Positions 1-8,247 of a DNA stretch of 64,000 nt are shown in pieces; position 1 is the first letter of the stretch; the number at the start of each line of letters is the position of its first letter. The stretch comes from Mesorhizobium_B sp963522145 (lineage in GTDB: Bacteria; Pseudomonadota; Alphaproteobacteria; Rhizobiales; Rhizobiaceae). Where the stretch lies: contig CAUQXI010000002.1 of the NCBI GenBank assembly GCA_963522145.1, positions 209,359-273,358 of the forward strand, written 5' to 3'. A program made the position numbers and the translations under genes. Under the pieces are notes generated by a model. That model saw only the letters and a list, made by a program, of their open reading frames with translations, was not told the origin of the DNA and made no database searches.

Positions 1-2
1 CG

Positions 3-182
3 CGCCGGCGCATCGATCCGGGTGACGTGCTGATCCTGCCGCGCTCGCACTCGGAAATGCCGACGATGACGAAAACCGAGCGGCGCTTTGCCGAGCAGGA
101 GCGCAGGTCGCTCAAAGCCGAAGAGCGGGCGCGCTGGATGACGAAGAACAGGAATTTGAAGCCGGTTTGGACTGTCCGCTGA
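3..182 (+). CDS. C-terminal end of an unrecognised protein (cut by window edge)
   Basis: The open frame enters from the left edge and runs 59 codons to a TGA at 180-182. The visible tail is strongly basic and charged, with runs such as RRRIDPGDVLILPRS and RRFAEQERRSLKAEERARW. No domain can be recognised in so short a piece. It lies about 110 bases before the next rightward gene. The frame is uninterrupted and the codon choice is GC-rich like its neighbours, so it is probably the real end of a gene; the product is unknown. Confidence 0.5.
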   Translation, partial: RRRIDPGDVLILPRSHSEMPTMTKTERRFAEQERRSLKAEERARWMTKNRNLKPVWTVR

Positions 183-291
183 CGGGCTCTGAGAGGCCGG
201 TAAAGGGGTTAGCGAAGCAGAACTCGGAAAGGCCGAACTCTGCGCATCGCGCCACCCCGGCCCGCTACGGCGGCCTAAAGGAAACGAAACG

Positions 292-966
292 ATGATGAAC
301 GATCACCCTATCTCGAAAATGCTGTTTGACATGTTCTTGGCCATGACGCGTCGGATGCGGAGCCAAGGCTGGACCCCTTACGTCCTCACCTTGCACGTGG
401 ATCACCCCGACACTTCGGAAGGAACTTCCGAGCGGCAGGTCCTTGAGGCGCTCGAGGCGCTGTATGCAGGTCTCAACGCCGAACTTACGCTCAACTCAAC
501 GACGATGTCGTCGAGGCGCCCGCACAACCCCGTTTGGATTGTTGTCTTGGATGCCGCCGAGCAGGCGGGAGAGTGGCGCCGGGGAGACGCGAAGCGGCGG
601 CAGTGCACGATTTGCAGTGTCTTGGCTTTTCTGCCGCCGCCGTCCAATGAGCGGGGTATGGAAACGCTGCGGCTATGGCGGGCCGACACGCTCGACACTG
701 CGGGTCTCATCTCGCGCTGTTCGTTCACGCGGGTCACATGCAGCAGCACGGAGGCCGTCCGCGGAGCGCTTGGAACACTCCTTACCTCGGCAGGAACGAC
801 CAAGCTCCACGTGCTCGATGGAACGCAACATGGCTGGAGCCTTGCGCGGTCGAAGAACCCGCAGACGGTCAGCGCGGCGGTGGTGAAGGCTTCCGCTGTT
901 CGGAAGGTAAGTCGGCGCTCGAAGCAGCGTGTCGAAGGCCATGAGAGTGGCTCCAAGGCGCACTGA
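292..966 (+). CDS. hypothetical protein, 224 aa
   Basis: Starts at the first of two consecutive ATG codons and ends at 966. Upstream AAAGGAAACG gives a plausible ribosome site. The protein is soluble, with no signal peptide or membrane segment. The first half is acidic and mixed; the last 30 residues are very basic (KVSRRSKQR), which would suit nucleic-acid contact. Three cysteines (CTICSVL and a later CS pair) do not form an obvious zinc motif. I do not recognise the family. Overlapping frames on the other strand are high-GC shadows. It belongs with the accessory genes at the left end of the window. Confidence 0.5.
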   Translation: MMNDHPISKMLFDMFLAMTRRMRSQGWTPYVLTLHVDHPDTSEGTSERQVLEALEALYAGLNAELTLNSTTMSSRRPHNPVWIVVLDAAEQAGEWRRGDAKRRQCTICSVLAFLPPPSNERGMETLRLWRADTLDTAGLISRCSFTRVTCSSTEAVRGALGTLLTSAGTTKLHVLDGTQHGWSLARSKNPQTVSAAVVKASAVRKVSRRSKQRVEGHESGSKAH

Positions 967-1079
967 GGACGGCAGCGCCACTCGGCGGGCTGCGTGGCCG
1001 TGACGTCCGCGGCGTTCATTGCAGGTCGCCTGAAAAGTGAACCGCGAGAACGCCGCTAAACGCCCTCCGATACGGATCA

Positions 1080-1108
1080 TTGACAAAGGACTATATTCCT
1101 ACTATGAT
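1080..1108 (+). promoter_or_regulatory. near-consensus sigma-70-type promoter
   Basis: TTGACA at 1080-1085 and TATGAT at 1103-1108 are separated by exactly 17 bases. This is the closest match to the housekeeping consensus that I noticed in the window. It points right, and the expected start near 1115 would give a leader of about 180 bases before the gene at 1294. Confidence 0.75.
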
Positions 1109-1174
1109 GCCGGTGGGCGCTGCTTCGGCTGCGCTCACCGTCGTCGCCCCGCAGTGACGCTTAGGAGTTTGATC

Positions 1175-1297
1175 ATGCGCCGTCGAACGGCCGACCATCG
1201 ATCGCCTCGGCCACCCGCGTCGGCGGCCCTTCATAACCTAACCTTCTTCGAGGGAGCCCCAGCGGCTCCCTCTTTCGTTTCGGAGATACGTTCATGA
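1175..1297 (+). CDS. putative 40-aa leader peptide
   Basis: A short frame starts at ATG 1175 behind an excellent ribosome site, AGGAG at 1163-1167. It encodes 40 residues, begins MRRRTADHRSPRPP and ends in a TGA that overlaps the start codon of the next gene (ATGA at 1294-1297). The reading frame runs straight through the terminator hairpin at 1252-1270, so a translating ribosome would cover or open that hairpin. This is the geometry expected of a translated attenuator or a translational-coupling leader. It may instead be a small protein in its own right. The regulatory role is inferred from layout only. Confidence 0.45.
   Translation: MRRRTADHRSPRPPASAALHNLTFFEGAPAAPSFVSEIRS
1252..1280 (+). 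terminator. intrinsic terminator or attenuator in the leader of the 1294 gene
   Basis: GGGAGCC at 1252-1258 pairs with GGCTCCC at 1264-1270 across a five-base loop and is followed by TCTTTCGTTT. It lies downstream of the 1080 promoter and ends about 14 bases before the next start codon, so it would end a roughly 160-base RNA or act as an attenuator. Confidence 0.65.
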
Positions 1298-2118
1298 CTG
1301 CTTTGACCCTCGTCGCACCCCCTGCCGCTCGCCCTGCTTTGCCCCACCGCAGGCGCAAGGGCGCTGCCTCGTTCGTGGCCGACCTGCTTGCCGGCGCGGA
1401 CATGGCCGGTCCGCTTGAGCAACACGATGGCGGCTCCGCCGCACCGGAGATCGACAGCCCGACGACCAGCCCGTCACCGCTGCTGCTGCTCGGTCGCGAC
1501 GACAAGGACCGCCCGCATGCCTCGCGCTTCGATGCTTGCGATGCGGATTCCGTCGCTCACGCCGCCGCCCTGATGAACATGGTGGTTCTGCCCGTGACGG
1601 GCGGGCCGCTGGCCGAGCTTGCCGCCGAGCTGCCGGCCGGAAGACTGTTTGCCAGCGGCAAGGCCTTCGTGCCCTTCGCCAGCGCCACCCTCTTCAACAA
1701 GCTGGTGAGCTACACCCCGATCGCGGATCGAAGCGCCTTGGCCCCCGGCGGGCAACGTCAGGCTCCGGCAAAGGGCGCCAAGGGCGGCGGGAAGGCCGAA
1801 GGTGACGCGCCTGCCACGGCACCATCGCCGGAGGCACCCACCGTGGCCGACGCGCCGGTTGATGCTGCCCCATCGGGAGAGCTGATCCCCGGCAAGCCAA
1901 TCAAGGCGGGCGCGTTTCCCAACGACTGGTCCGAGATCAGGCCGCTCAGCATCGTTCTTGCGACGATAGAGGGCTATGACAGCTGGTGGCCCGCAGAGGT
2001 GATGGAATCAAAGGGCGACGGGCTCTTCGTGCTCAAGTGGGTGGAGGGCGCCCACGACCTGTTTCTGCGCCGGGCCGAGCAGTTGGCGCTGCTTCACCCT
2101 GCCTTTCGCGGCATGTGA
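1294..2118 (+). CDS. hypothetical protein, 274 aa
   Basis: ATG at 1294 follows GGAG at 1282-1285 and overlaps the end of the upstream leader peptide. The N-terminal half is compositionally simple and rich in Ala and Pro. Residues 150-200 are a low-complexity linker of Ala, Pro, Gly and Lys. The last 70 residues look globular, with NDWSEIRPLSIVLATIEGYD followed by a WWPAEV stretch. No known domain is recognised. Its DUF3768 neighbour starts 13 bases after its stop, so the two are probably co-transcribed. This pairing is common on accessory elements of Alphaproteobacteria, but the function is unknown. Confidence 0.6.
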   Translation: MTALTLVAPPAARPALPHRRRKGAASFVADLLAGADMAGPLEQHDGGSAAPEIDSPTTSPSPLLLLGRDDKDRPHASRFDACDADSVAHAAALMNMVVLPVTGGPLAELAAELPAGRLFASGKAFVPFASATLFNKLVSYTPIADRSALAPGGQRQAPAKGAKGGGKAEGDAPATAPSPEAPTVADAPVDAAPSGELIPGKPIKAGAFPNDWSEIRPLSIVLATIEGYDSWWPAEVMESKGDGLFVLKWVEGAHDLFLRRAEQLALLHPAFRGM

Positions 2119-2131
2119 CGGGAGGCGCACG

Positions 2132-2542
2132 ATGACGAGTTCCATCATGCCCCGTCACACGCCGCCTGTTGTCACGCGGGCGGCACTCGTCGCCATGGCG
2201 ATGCCACATGAGCCCGGCAGCAAGGCCGAGCGCATCCGCTGCCTTAACGATGCCTTCCGGCGCACCTTCATTGGCGGACGTGTCATGCTGACCGCTGGGG
2301 TGGCAGCACTGCCCGAGGGCGGCCTGCATGCGCTGCTTGGGGCGGTTCAGGCATTCGACCGCTTTGATCCCGGCAACGACCCGCACGGCGATCACGACTT
2401 CGGCGCAGTCGAGCATGAGGGCGATCGCTACTTCTGGAAGATCGACGCCTACGACACCGACCTGGAGTTCGGCTCGCCGGACCCGAGCGATCCTGCCGGC
2501 ACCACCCGCGTGATCACCGTCATGCGGGCGGACGAGTATTGA
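2132..2542 (+). CDS. DUF3768 domain protein
   Basis: This 136-residue protein carries the features I associate with DUF3768: an N-terminal RIRCLNDAFRRTF block, then GGRVMLTAGVAALP, then FDRFDPGNDPHGDHDFGAVE, and a C-terminal W-K-IDAYD stretch before TRVITVMRADEY. It spans nearly the full domain length. No biochemical function is known for the family. It is frequent on plasmids and integrative elements of Alphaproteobacteria, often several genes from replication or conjugation loci. It starts at ATG 2132 after GGGAGGCGCACG, just downstream of the 274-residue gene, and probably shares its transcript. Confidence 0.85.
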   Translation: MTSSIMPRHTPPVVTRAALVAMAMPHEPGSKAERIRCLNDAFRRTFIGGRVMLTAGVAALPEGGLHALLGAVQAFDRFDPGNDPHGDHDFGAVEHEGDRYFWKIDAYDTDLEFGSPDPSDPAGTTRVITVMRADEY

Positions 2543-2589
2543 TGCCAAGTGCCTGCATCATACGGCAACCGGGCTGGGGCATGCTTGTC

Positions 2590-2856
2590 TCAGCCCGCTT
2601 TGGGTTTGCGACCCGCGGGCAAGGAGGGTCGCTCGCCTGCACCCGGCTCGACCGGTTCGAAGAGAGCCCGCACATCAACGCCAAGCACCTTGGCGAGGGC
2701 TTCGAGCGTGTTAAGCGTCACATTCTCCCGGCCGCGCTCGACGCGGCCAACATAGGAGCGATCGATGCCCGCATCGAGGGCAAGGCGCTCCTGAGAGAGC
2801 CCTTGCGCCACACGATGATGGCGCAGGTTCCAGCCGAGGGTTTGTCGCAGGTTCAC
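2590..2856 (-). CDS. XRE-family helix-turn-helix regulator
   Basis: A small 88-residue protein made almost entirely of one Cro/C1-type helix-turn-helix (residues about 5-68). Characteristic parts are LGWNLRHHRVAQGLSQERLA, the recognition region DRSYVGRVERGRENVT and LEALAKVLGVDVRALF. The short tail is Pro/Lys rich. It would bind DNA as a dimer, but nothing shows its targets. It faces left, against the genes on both sides, and its start lies close to the promoter region of the DUF805 gene, so it could regulate that gene; this is inference. Proteins of this size are typical of mobile or accessory DNA. Confidence 0.85.
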   Translation of the reverse strand: MNLRQTLGWNLRHHRVAQGLSQERLALDAGIDRSYVGRVERGRENVTLNTLEALAKVLGVDVRALFEPVEPGAGERPSLPAGRKPKAG

Positions 2857-3004
2857 GCCCGATCAGGAACATGACCGCGGCTTGACAATCGACGGACTGA
2901 TAGTCCCCTATTCTAGCAACTTACGCGCGACCTGCTTGGTCAACTCCCGCAACCGCGAGGACCAAGGATCACGCACCGCGTCCAACCTTGAGAGGAACCA
3001 TTCA

Positions 3005-3595
3005 GTGAACGCCTACTTCGACGCCATGCGCCGCTATGCCACTTTCAGCGGGCGCTCGACCCGCAAGCAGTTCTGGCTATTCACCCTGACCGCCTTTCTG
3101 ATCCTTGTCGCGTGCGCGGTCATCGACACCAACGTGTTCGGCACGGACCCCGAAAGTGCGTTGGTGCTGACCGGCATCGCCAACCTCATCCACCTGCTGC
3201 CCTCGATCGCGGTCACCGTGCGCCGCCTGCATGACACTGACCGCAGCGGCTGGATGCTGCTTCTGGCGTTCATCCCCGTGATCGGTCAGGTGGCGCTGCT
3301 CGTGATCGCCTGCCTGCCATCGACGCCGGGGCCCAACCGCTTCGGAGCGCAGCCCGGCATGGGCCCTGATGCCACCTTTGGCCGGAACGCTCACCCACGG
3401 GGCTCGCAGGGGCCGCTACGGGCATCGGCGGGCGACCACTTCATGCCCGATCACGACCTGCCCGCGCCCCGGCCTTCGTCCCAGCCGCCCCTCGACCAGT
3501 TGCAGCAGCTTGCCGCCCTTCGCGCCGAAGGCACCATCGATGAGACCGAGTTCACCCGCCTCAAGCGGAACATCCTGCAAGGCAGCGCATCGTGA
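3005..3595 (+). CDS. DUF805 membrane protein with C-terminal SHOCT motif
   Basis: I place the start at GTG 3005, after GAGAGGAACC, because the frame upstream to 2882 lacks domain sequence. The 196-residue product opens with the DUF805 signature (YFDAMRRYATFSGRSTRKQFW) followed by three membrane segments. The conserved VRRLHDTDRSGWM loop is near residue 78. A Pro-rich linker leads to a SHOCT-like tail, LAALRAEGTIDETEFTRLKR. DUF805 proteins are inner-membrane proteins of unknown function; SHOCT is a short motif thought to mediate oligomerisation. The stop overlaps the next gene's start (GTGA), which points to translational coupling. Confidence 0.85.
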   Translation: MNAYFDAMRRYATFSGRSTRKQFWLFTLTAFLILVACAVIDTNVFGTDPESALVLTGIANLIHLLPSIAVTVRRLHDTDRSGWMLLLAFIPVIGQVALLVIACLPSTPGPNRFGAQPGMGPDATFGRNAHPRGSQGPLRASAGDHFMPDHDLPAPRPSSQPPLDQLQQLAALRAEGTIDETEFTRLKRNILQGSAS

Positions 3596-4482
3596 TCGGC
3601 ACGCGCTGGGGCGATCGTTTGTGCGGACTGGCTGGAAGGCTCATGCCGAAGATCGTCGCCGGCGCTTTCCGGGGCATCCTTCCTGTTGCTCTGCTCGCGA
3701 GCCTGTTTGTGGCGCTTGGCTCGATGAACCCCGCCGGTGCTGAGCCGCGAGACAAAGCCTGCAGGGTTGAGGTGGACGGCAAGACCTATGCATCTGGCTC
3801 GTGCGAGATCAACATCGGGTCATTTGGTGCCGCCGTGCGTTGGGCGGATACTGGCTACCTTTATCTCGACGAGACGGCTGACGGAGAGTTCACCGGGCTG
3901 TGGACGGGACCGACCGGCGGCTCGCATGCGACCGAAACCATTGAGGCAATGCGGTACGCGGATGGCTGCTGGATCAATCAGCGGGCGACGATCTGCTTTG
4001 AGAGCGCAAAGGAGCTGGCAGCAGAGCTTGCCCAGAGATTGAAGGAGAAGGAAGACGCCACACCCGGGCTGATGGCATTCCTGCTTCTGGCGCTTGCCCT
4101 CTACATGCTGCCAAGCTTGATCGCCTTCATTCGCCGCCACCCCAATCGCTGGGTGATCCTAATCCTCAACGCGGTATGCGGCGTGACGGTGATCGTCTGG
4201 CTCGGCTGCCTGGTCTGGGCGTGCAAGGCGGTGCACCTGACGGACGACCCTCAAGGCAGCAATGGCGGCGAGTCGGGCCTCAACGTTCTCGCCAACGATG
4301 TCGCGCGAGTGCGCGTTGATCCGCCGCTGCTCGCCCCACCGCCTTGCCTACCTGCCGGCCTGATGTGCTCGACCAGCTACGCCGCCTTGCGCGATCAGGG
4401 TGTGCTCGACGAGGCTGAGTTCTTGCGCCTCAAGCAAGGAGTGATGGAGCGAGTGTTCCCGTCCGACTCTCGCGCCGGGTGA
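3592..4482 (+). CDS. exported or membrane protein with C-terminal SHOCT motif
   Basis: The GTG at 3592 overlaps the preceding stop; ATG 3643 behind GGAAGG is a good alternative and gives a cleaner signal peptide (MPKIVAGAFRGILPVALLAS). A periplasmic-type domain of about 100 residues follows, with cysteines at CRVEVDGK, SCEINIG, GCWIN and TICFE that could form disulfides. Two membrane helices (LMAFLLLALALYMLPSLIAF and WVILILNAVCGVTVIVWLG) come next. The protein ends in a SHOCT-like tail, YAALRDQGVLDEAEFLRLK. The family is not recognised. Two adjacent coupled genes ending in the same motif suggest that the proteins interact. Confidence 0.7.
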   Translation: MIGTRWGDRLCGLAGRLMPKIVAGAFRGILPVALLASLFVALGSMNPAGAEPRDKACRVEVDGKTYASGSCEINIGSFGAAVRWADTGYLYLDETADGEFTGLWTGPTGGSHATETIEAMRYADGCWINQRATICFESAKELAAELAQRLKEKEDATPGLMAFLLLALALYMLPSLIAFIRRHPNRWVILILNAVCGVTVIVWLGCLVWACKAVHLTDDPQGSNGGESGLNVLANDVARVRVDPPLLAPPPCLPAGLMCSTSYAALRDQGVLDEAEFLRLKQGVMERVFPSDSRAG

Positions 4483-4638
4483 GACGCAAGCGGTTCTGGA
4501 TCGAGTGTGCCTCACTCGCGCTGCGATGCCAGCGTTGCGCCCCATCTCAGCCATCCCAGCCAAGATTTGCCTTCTCCCGGAAGCGAACGTTCCGCCGAGC
4601 CAGAACTCAGCTTTAAGCCTTAAACCAACGTTAGCGTC

Positions 4639-6240
4639 TTAACGAATCATCCGACCGGCTTCCTGGAGTTTTTGGAAGGCTTGGAAGCGTTTTTCGTGCC
4701 AGTCCTGCGTCGTGCAGTCGGGCGAGCATATCTCGCCTAAGCTGGACATGGCCTGCATTCCCGAACGGATATCCGAGAACCGGCCGCTTGCTGCTGCGGC
4801 GATGATGGCAGAACCCAGCAGCACCGGCTCCGGGCAGGTCGAGGCGGCGACCTGAAGACCGGTGGCATCGGCCAGCACCTGCCTGGCAAGCCGGCTGGCG
4901 CCGGCTCCGCCGCTGACCACGATCGTGTCGATGCCCAGGCCTTTTTCGCGCTCGGCCTGCACGATCTGGCGTACCCCGTAACCAAGCCCGCACATCCCCG
5001 CAAGATAGAGCGCGATCAGGCTTTCCCGCCCGAAATCCATCCCCATGCCTGCAATCACGCCTCGCGCATCCGGATCCGCGAACGGAGCGCGATTCCCGAG
5101 AAATTCCGGCACAACGTGCAGTTGGCCGATGATCTTGGGAGCTGATGCCGCCCCACCTTGTTCTTCCGCCTCGCGCGACAACAAGGCTGTAAGGGTGATG
5201 CCTTCTGATCGCGCCTGTTCTGCCGCTTCTGCGGCTGCCGGATGGTGTCGCACCAAATGGTCGATGGCCGCACCCGCGGCGGATTGACCGCCTTCGTTGA
5301 GCCAGAGGCCGGGCACCATCGCCGAGTAGTACGGACCCCACACACCGGGCACAAATGCTGGCTCTGTCGTCGAGGACATGGTGCAGGCGGATGTCCCAAA
5401 GACATAGGCCATCCGGGATTCCACCGTGCCGGCCGCACCCAGCGCACCGACGGTGCCGATGCCGCCCGCATGGGCGTCGATCAGGCCTGCAGCCACAGCG
5501 GTGCCGGCTTTCAAGCCGAGTTCTGTTGCGGCGCGATCCGTCAGACCCCTGCCAAGCGCTGTTCCTGGCGGGACAACGTCCGTGCCGATGCGCGCAAAGC
5601 CCTCATCGGCCAGCGCGCCAAGGCCCACCAGACGAAAATAGCTTTCGTCCCACCGCTTCTCGTGCGCCAGATAGGTCCACTTGCATGTCACGGTGCAAGA
5701 GGACCGCGCCAGGCTGCCGCTGGCCTTCCAGGTCAGGAAATCGGTAAGGTCCAGGAAAGCGGATGCGTGAGCAAACGTCTCGGGCAGATTTTCTGCCAGC
5801 CAAAGCAGCTTCGGCGTTTCCATTTCCGGCGAAATCACGCCGCCGACATAGTCGAGCACCTGGTGTTTGGTGGCGTTGATGCGCTGTGCCTGCCTCGTCG
5901 CGCGGTGATCCATCCAGACGATGATGTTGCGCGCAGGGTCGCCCGAGTGACTGACGCTGAGCGGCTGATCGCCATCGCCCGACACGACCAGCGAACAGGT
6001 CGCGTCGAAGCCGACGCCGGCCACGCTTTCCCGTGGAACACCAGCCTGTGCGACGGCCTCGCGTGTAGCCTCGCACACGGCGCGCCAGATATCGTCGCTG
6101 GACTGTTCGACGATTTCGCCGGCTTCGCGCCAGATGGCGATGTCGCGCTTGGCGGACGACAGCATCGTTCCCGTTGCATCGAACACGCCGGCGCGGGCGC
6201 TTCCCGTTCCAACGTCAATCCCGATGAAGATCGGCGCCAT
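4639..6240 (-). CDS. FGGY-family carbohydrate kinase, probable D-ribulokinase
   Basis: A 533-residue sugar kinase counted from ATG 6240; a TTG at 6258 would add six residues and overlap the previous stop. The ATPase fold is clear: N-terminal GIDVGTGSARAGVFD phosphate loop, WMDHRA (residues about 108-113), GLIDAHAGGIG in the middle and a C-terminal VVSGGAGASRLARQ segment. FGGY kinases phosphorylate a sugar or polyol with ATP. As the last gene of an operon with a ribitol-type dehydrogenase it most likely makes ribulose 5-phosphate from D-ribulose, feeding the pentose phosphate pathway. The substrate is inferred from context; a related ketose is possible. Confidence 0.85.
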   Translation of the reverse strand: MAPIFIGIDVGTGSARAGVFDATGTMLSSAKRDIAIWREAGEIVEQSSDDIWRAVCEATREAVAQAGVPRESVAGVGFDATCSLVVSGDGDQPLSVSHSGDPARNIIVWMDHRATRQAQRINATKHQVLDYVGGVISPEMETPKLLWLAENLPETFAHASAFLDLTDFLTWKASGSLARSSCTVTCKWTYLAHEKRWDESYFRLVGLGALADEGFARIGTDVVPPGTALGRGLTDRAATELGLKAGTAVAAGLIDAHAGGIGTVGALGAAGTVESRMAYVFGTSACTMSSTTEPAFVPGVWGPYYSAMVPGLWLNEGGQSAAGAAIDHLVRHHPAAAEAAEQARSEGITLTALLSREAEEQGGAASAPKIIGQLHVVPEFLGNRAPFADPDARGVIAGMGMDFGRESLIALYLAGMCGLGYGVRQIVQAEREKGLGIDTIVVSGGAGASRLARQVLADATGLQVAASTCPEPVLLGSAIIAAAASGRFSDIRSGMQAMSSLGEICSPDCTTQDWHEKRFQAFQKLQEAGRMIR

Positions 6241-6254
6241 ATTCCTGACGGACC

Positions 6255-6983
6255 TCAAAGATCGACGCTGTTGGGCAGGATGACGAGGTCACGAATGACC
6301 ACGTTGCGTGGCCGGGTCAGCATGAACAGGATGCATTCCGCGACCTCCGTGGGCTCCATCAGCGAGCCGTTGGCGAGCGCTTCCTCCATCTTGGCCTTTG
6401 GCCAGTCCGACAGAAGCGCTGTGACGACCGGACCCGGCAGAACCGCGCCGACGCGGATACCGTGTTTTGACATCTGCCGGCGCACCGTGTGGGCGAAGGC
6501 TTGCACGGCAAATTTTGACGCGGTGTAGATCGGCTCCCACACTACGGGAACGACGCCGGCGATGGACGAGGTCATCAGGATGTCGCCCGTCTTGCGCCCG
6601 ATCATATGCGGCAGAACGGCATGCACCGAGCGGAATGCCGCATTGATGTTCAGATTGAGCATGCGATCCCAGGCATCCGGATCGCCCTCGGAGACGTCGC
6701 CGCCGATATAGGCGCCGGCATTGGCGTGGAAGATGTCGAGCTGCCCGGCCTGATCGAGGATGGCGGGCAGCATGGTGCCGACGCTCTTCGGATCAAGCAG
6801 ATCGACCACCACCGGAAAGGCCGCGGCGCCGAGTTCGGAGCAGAGTTGCTCGAGCCGATCACCGGCTCGATCCACCAGCGCAACCCTTGCGCCTGCGTTC
6901 AGCATCGCCCGTGCGCATTCCAGTCCTATGCCGGAGGCAGCTCCGGTAACGGCAGCGACCTTGCCTTCGAGTGTCTGTGCCAT
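6255..6983 (-). CDS. SDR oxidoreductase, probable ribitol 2-dehydrogenase
   Basis: The start is set at ATG 6983, where the sequence MAQTLEGKVAAVTGAASGIG begins, with AAGGA upstream. The 242-residue protein has the classical short-chain dehydrogenase features: TGAASGIG cofactor motif, HANAG (NAG motif) near residue 85, catalytic Ser in MTSSIAG and the YTASK Tyr-Lys pair. An Asp in the ALVDRAGDR region favours NAD over NADP. It closely resembles rhizobial proteins annotated as ribitol 2-dehydrogenase, which oxidise ribitol to D-ribulose. Its stop lies 14 bases before the kinase ATG, and its start lies 13 bases after the permease stop, consistent with one pathway operon. Confidence 0.88.
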   Translation of the reverse strand: MAQTLEGKVAAVTGAASGIGLECARAMLNAGARVALVDRAGDRLEQLCSELGAAAFPVVVDLLDPKSVGTMLPAILDQAGQLDIFHANAGAYIGGDVSEGDPDAWDRMLNLNINAAFRSVHAVLPHMIGRKTGDILMTSSIAGVVPVVWEPIYTASKFAVQAFAHTVRRQMSKHGIRVGAVLPGPVVTALLSDWPKAKMEEALANGSLMEPTEVAECILFMLTRPRNVVIRDLVILPNSVDL

Positions 6984-6996
6984 CTTTGCGTGATCC

Positions 6997-8247
6997 TTAG
7001 CGGCCGTGGGAAGCGCGTGAGCGACGCGCCAGGGAGTCAACGATCACCGCCAGCGCAAGCACGCCGCCCAGGATCATGTACCGCAGCGAGGATGACAGGT
7101 TGAGCAGGGTCAATCCGTTGGAAATGGCCTGGATGACGATGATGCCGAGCAGCGCCGAATAGGCGGAGCCGCGCCCGCCGAACAGCGATGTGCCGCCGAT
7201 GACCGCTGCGGCAATAGCGTTCAGGTTGACGTCGCCGGCACCCGCCTGTTGCGAGGAGGAGCCAAGGCGGGCAGCCGACAGGATGCCGCCAAGGGCGGCA
7301 AACGTTGAGCACAGCATGAAAGCGCTGAGATAGATGCGCTTGACGTTGATGCCCGCGCGCCGCGCAGCTTCGCGATTGCCGCCAACCGCAAACATGGAGC
7401 GTCCCCACTTCGTGCGGGTGAGGGCGTAATCCATCGCGGCCACCAGGACCACGAAGAGGCCGAACATCCACGGAACGCCTCGACCCTGCGCGAGGTACAG
7501 CACCACCACAAGGAGCGCGAACGTCAGGATCGCTGCCTTGGCGATGACCACGCTCAGCGCGCTACCGGTCAGGCCGGCGGCTTGGCGCTGCGCACGAGCC
7601 TTCGCGCCGGACCAGAGGATGATGACACCCGGAACAAACGCAAGGATAAACGATAGCCAGTTCGGCATGTAGGCGTTTTGTCCGAAGCGCACGAGCGCCA
7701 GACTGAACGGCAGGTTGATCGAGCCGGTGTTGCCCAACAGGTAAAGCTGAAGTCCGAGCAGCGCGAGAAGTCCCGCCAGGGTCGCGACGAAGGAAGGCAT
7801 TCCCACACGGCTGAAGAGCGTCGCATAGAGCGCGCCGACAAACGCACCCAGCCCCAGCGCAACGACGATCGCTCCGGCGACCGGCCAGCCATTGTTGATC
7901 CACAACACTCCAAGGATGGACGAGGCGAGGCCTGACATCGATCCGACCGAAAGATCGATCTCGCCGAGCAACAGGACGCACACGATCCCCAGTGAGATGA
8001 TGCCGGTGGTGGCACAATCGTAAAGAAGGTTCGACACATTGCCCGGGCGTACGAAAACCGGGTTGATCGACGTGAAGATGATCGAAATGACGACCAGGCC
8101 GACGGCGACCGGGATCATGCCGAGATCGCCCGATCGCACACGGTCGATGAAGCCGCGCAGCGCGCCGCCGAGCCCTTCGTCCTGGCGCAGACGTGCGTCG
8201 GCGCGATCGAGTGCCCGCCCGGAAACGGAGTTCGGATTGACGGTCAT
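6997..8247 (-). CDS. sugar or polyol ABC transporter permease
   Basis: A 416-residue inner-membrane protein of the RbsC/XylH permease family (binding-protein-dependent branched-chain type, BPD_transp_2). There are about ten hydrophobic segments. The hallmark loop is GNREAARRAGINVKRIYLSA, and GGTSLFGGRGS lies near the C-terminus. A soluble N-terminal stretch of about 40 residues precedes the first helix, as in XylH-like permeases. The start codon overlaps the end of the ATPase gene by four bases. It would move a pentitol such as ribitol across the inner membrane together with the ATPase at 8244 and the binding protein at 9150. Confidence 0.92.
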   Translation of the reverse strand: MTVNPNSVSGRALDRADARLRQDEGLGGALRGFIDRVRSGDLGMIPVAVGLVVISIIFTSINPVFVRPGNVSNLLYDCATTGIISLGIVCVLLLGEIDLSVGSMSGLASSILGVLWINNGWPVAGAIVVALGLGAFVGALYATLFSRVGMPSFVATLAGLLALLGLQLYLLGNTGSINLPFSLALVRFGQNAYMPNWLSFILAFVPGVIILWSGAKARAQRQAAGLTGSALSVVIAKAAILTFALLVVVLYLAQGRGVPWMFGLFVVLVAAMDYALTRTKWGRSMFAVGGNREAARRAGINVKRIYLSAFMLCSTFAALGGILSAARLGSSSQQAGAGDVNLNAIAAAVIGGTSLFGGRGSAYSALLGIIVIQAISNGLTLLNLSSSLRYMILGGVLALAVIVDSLARRSRASHGR

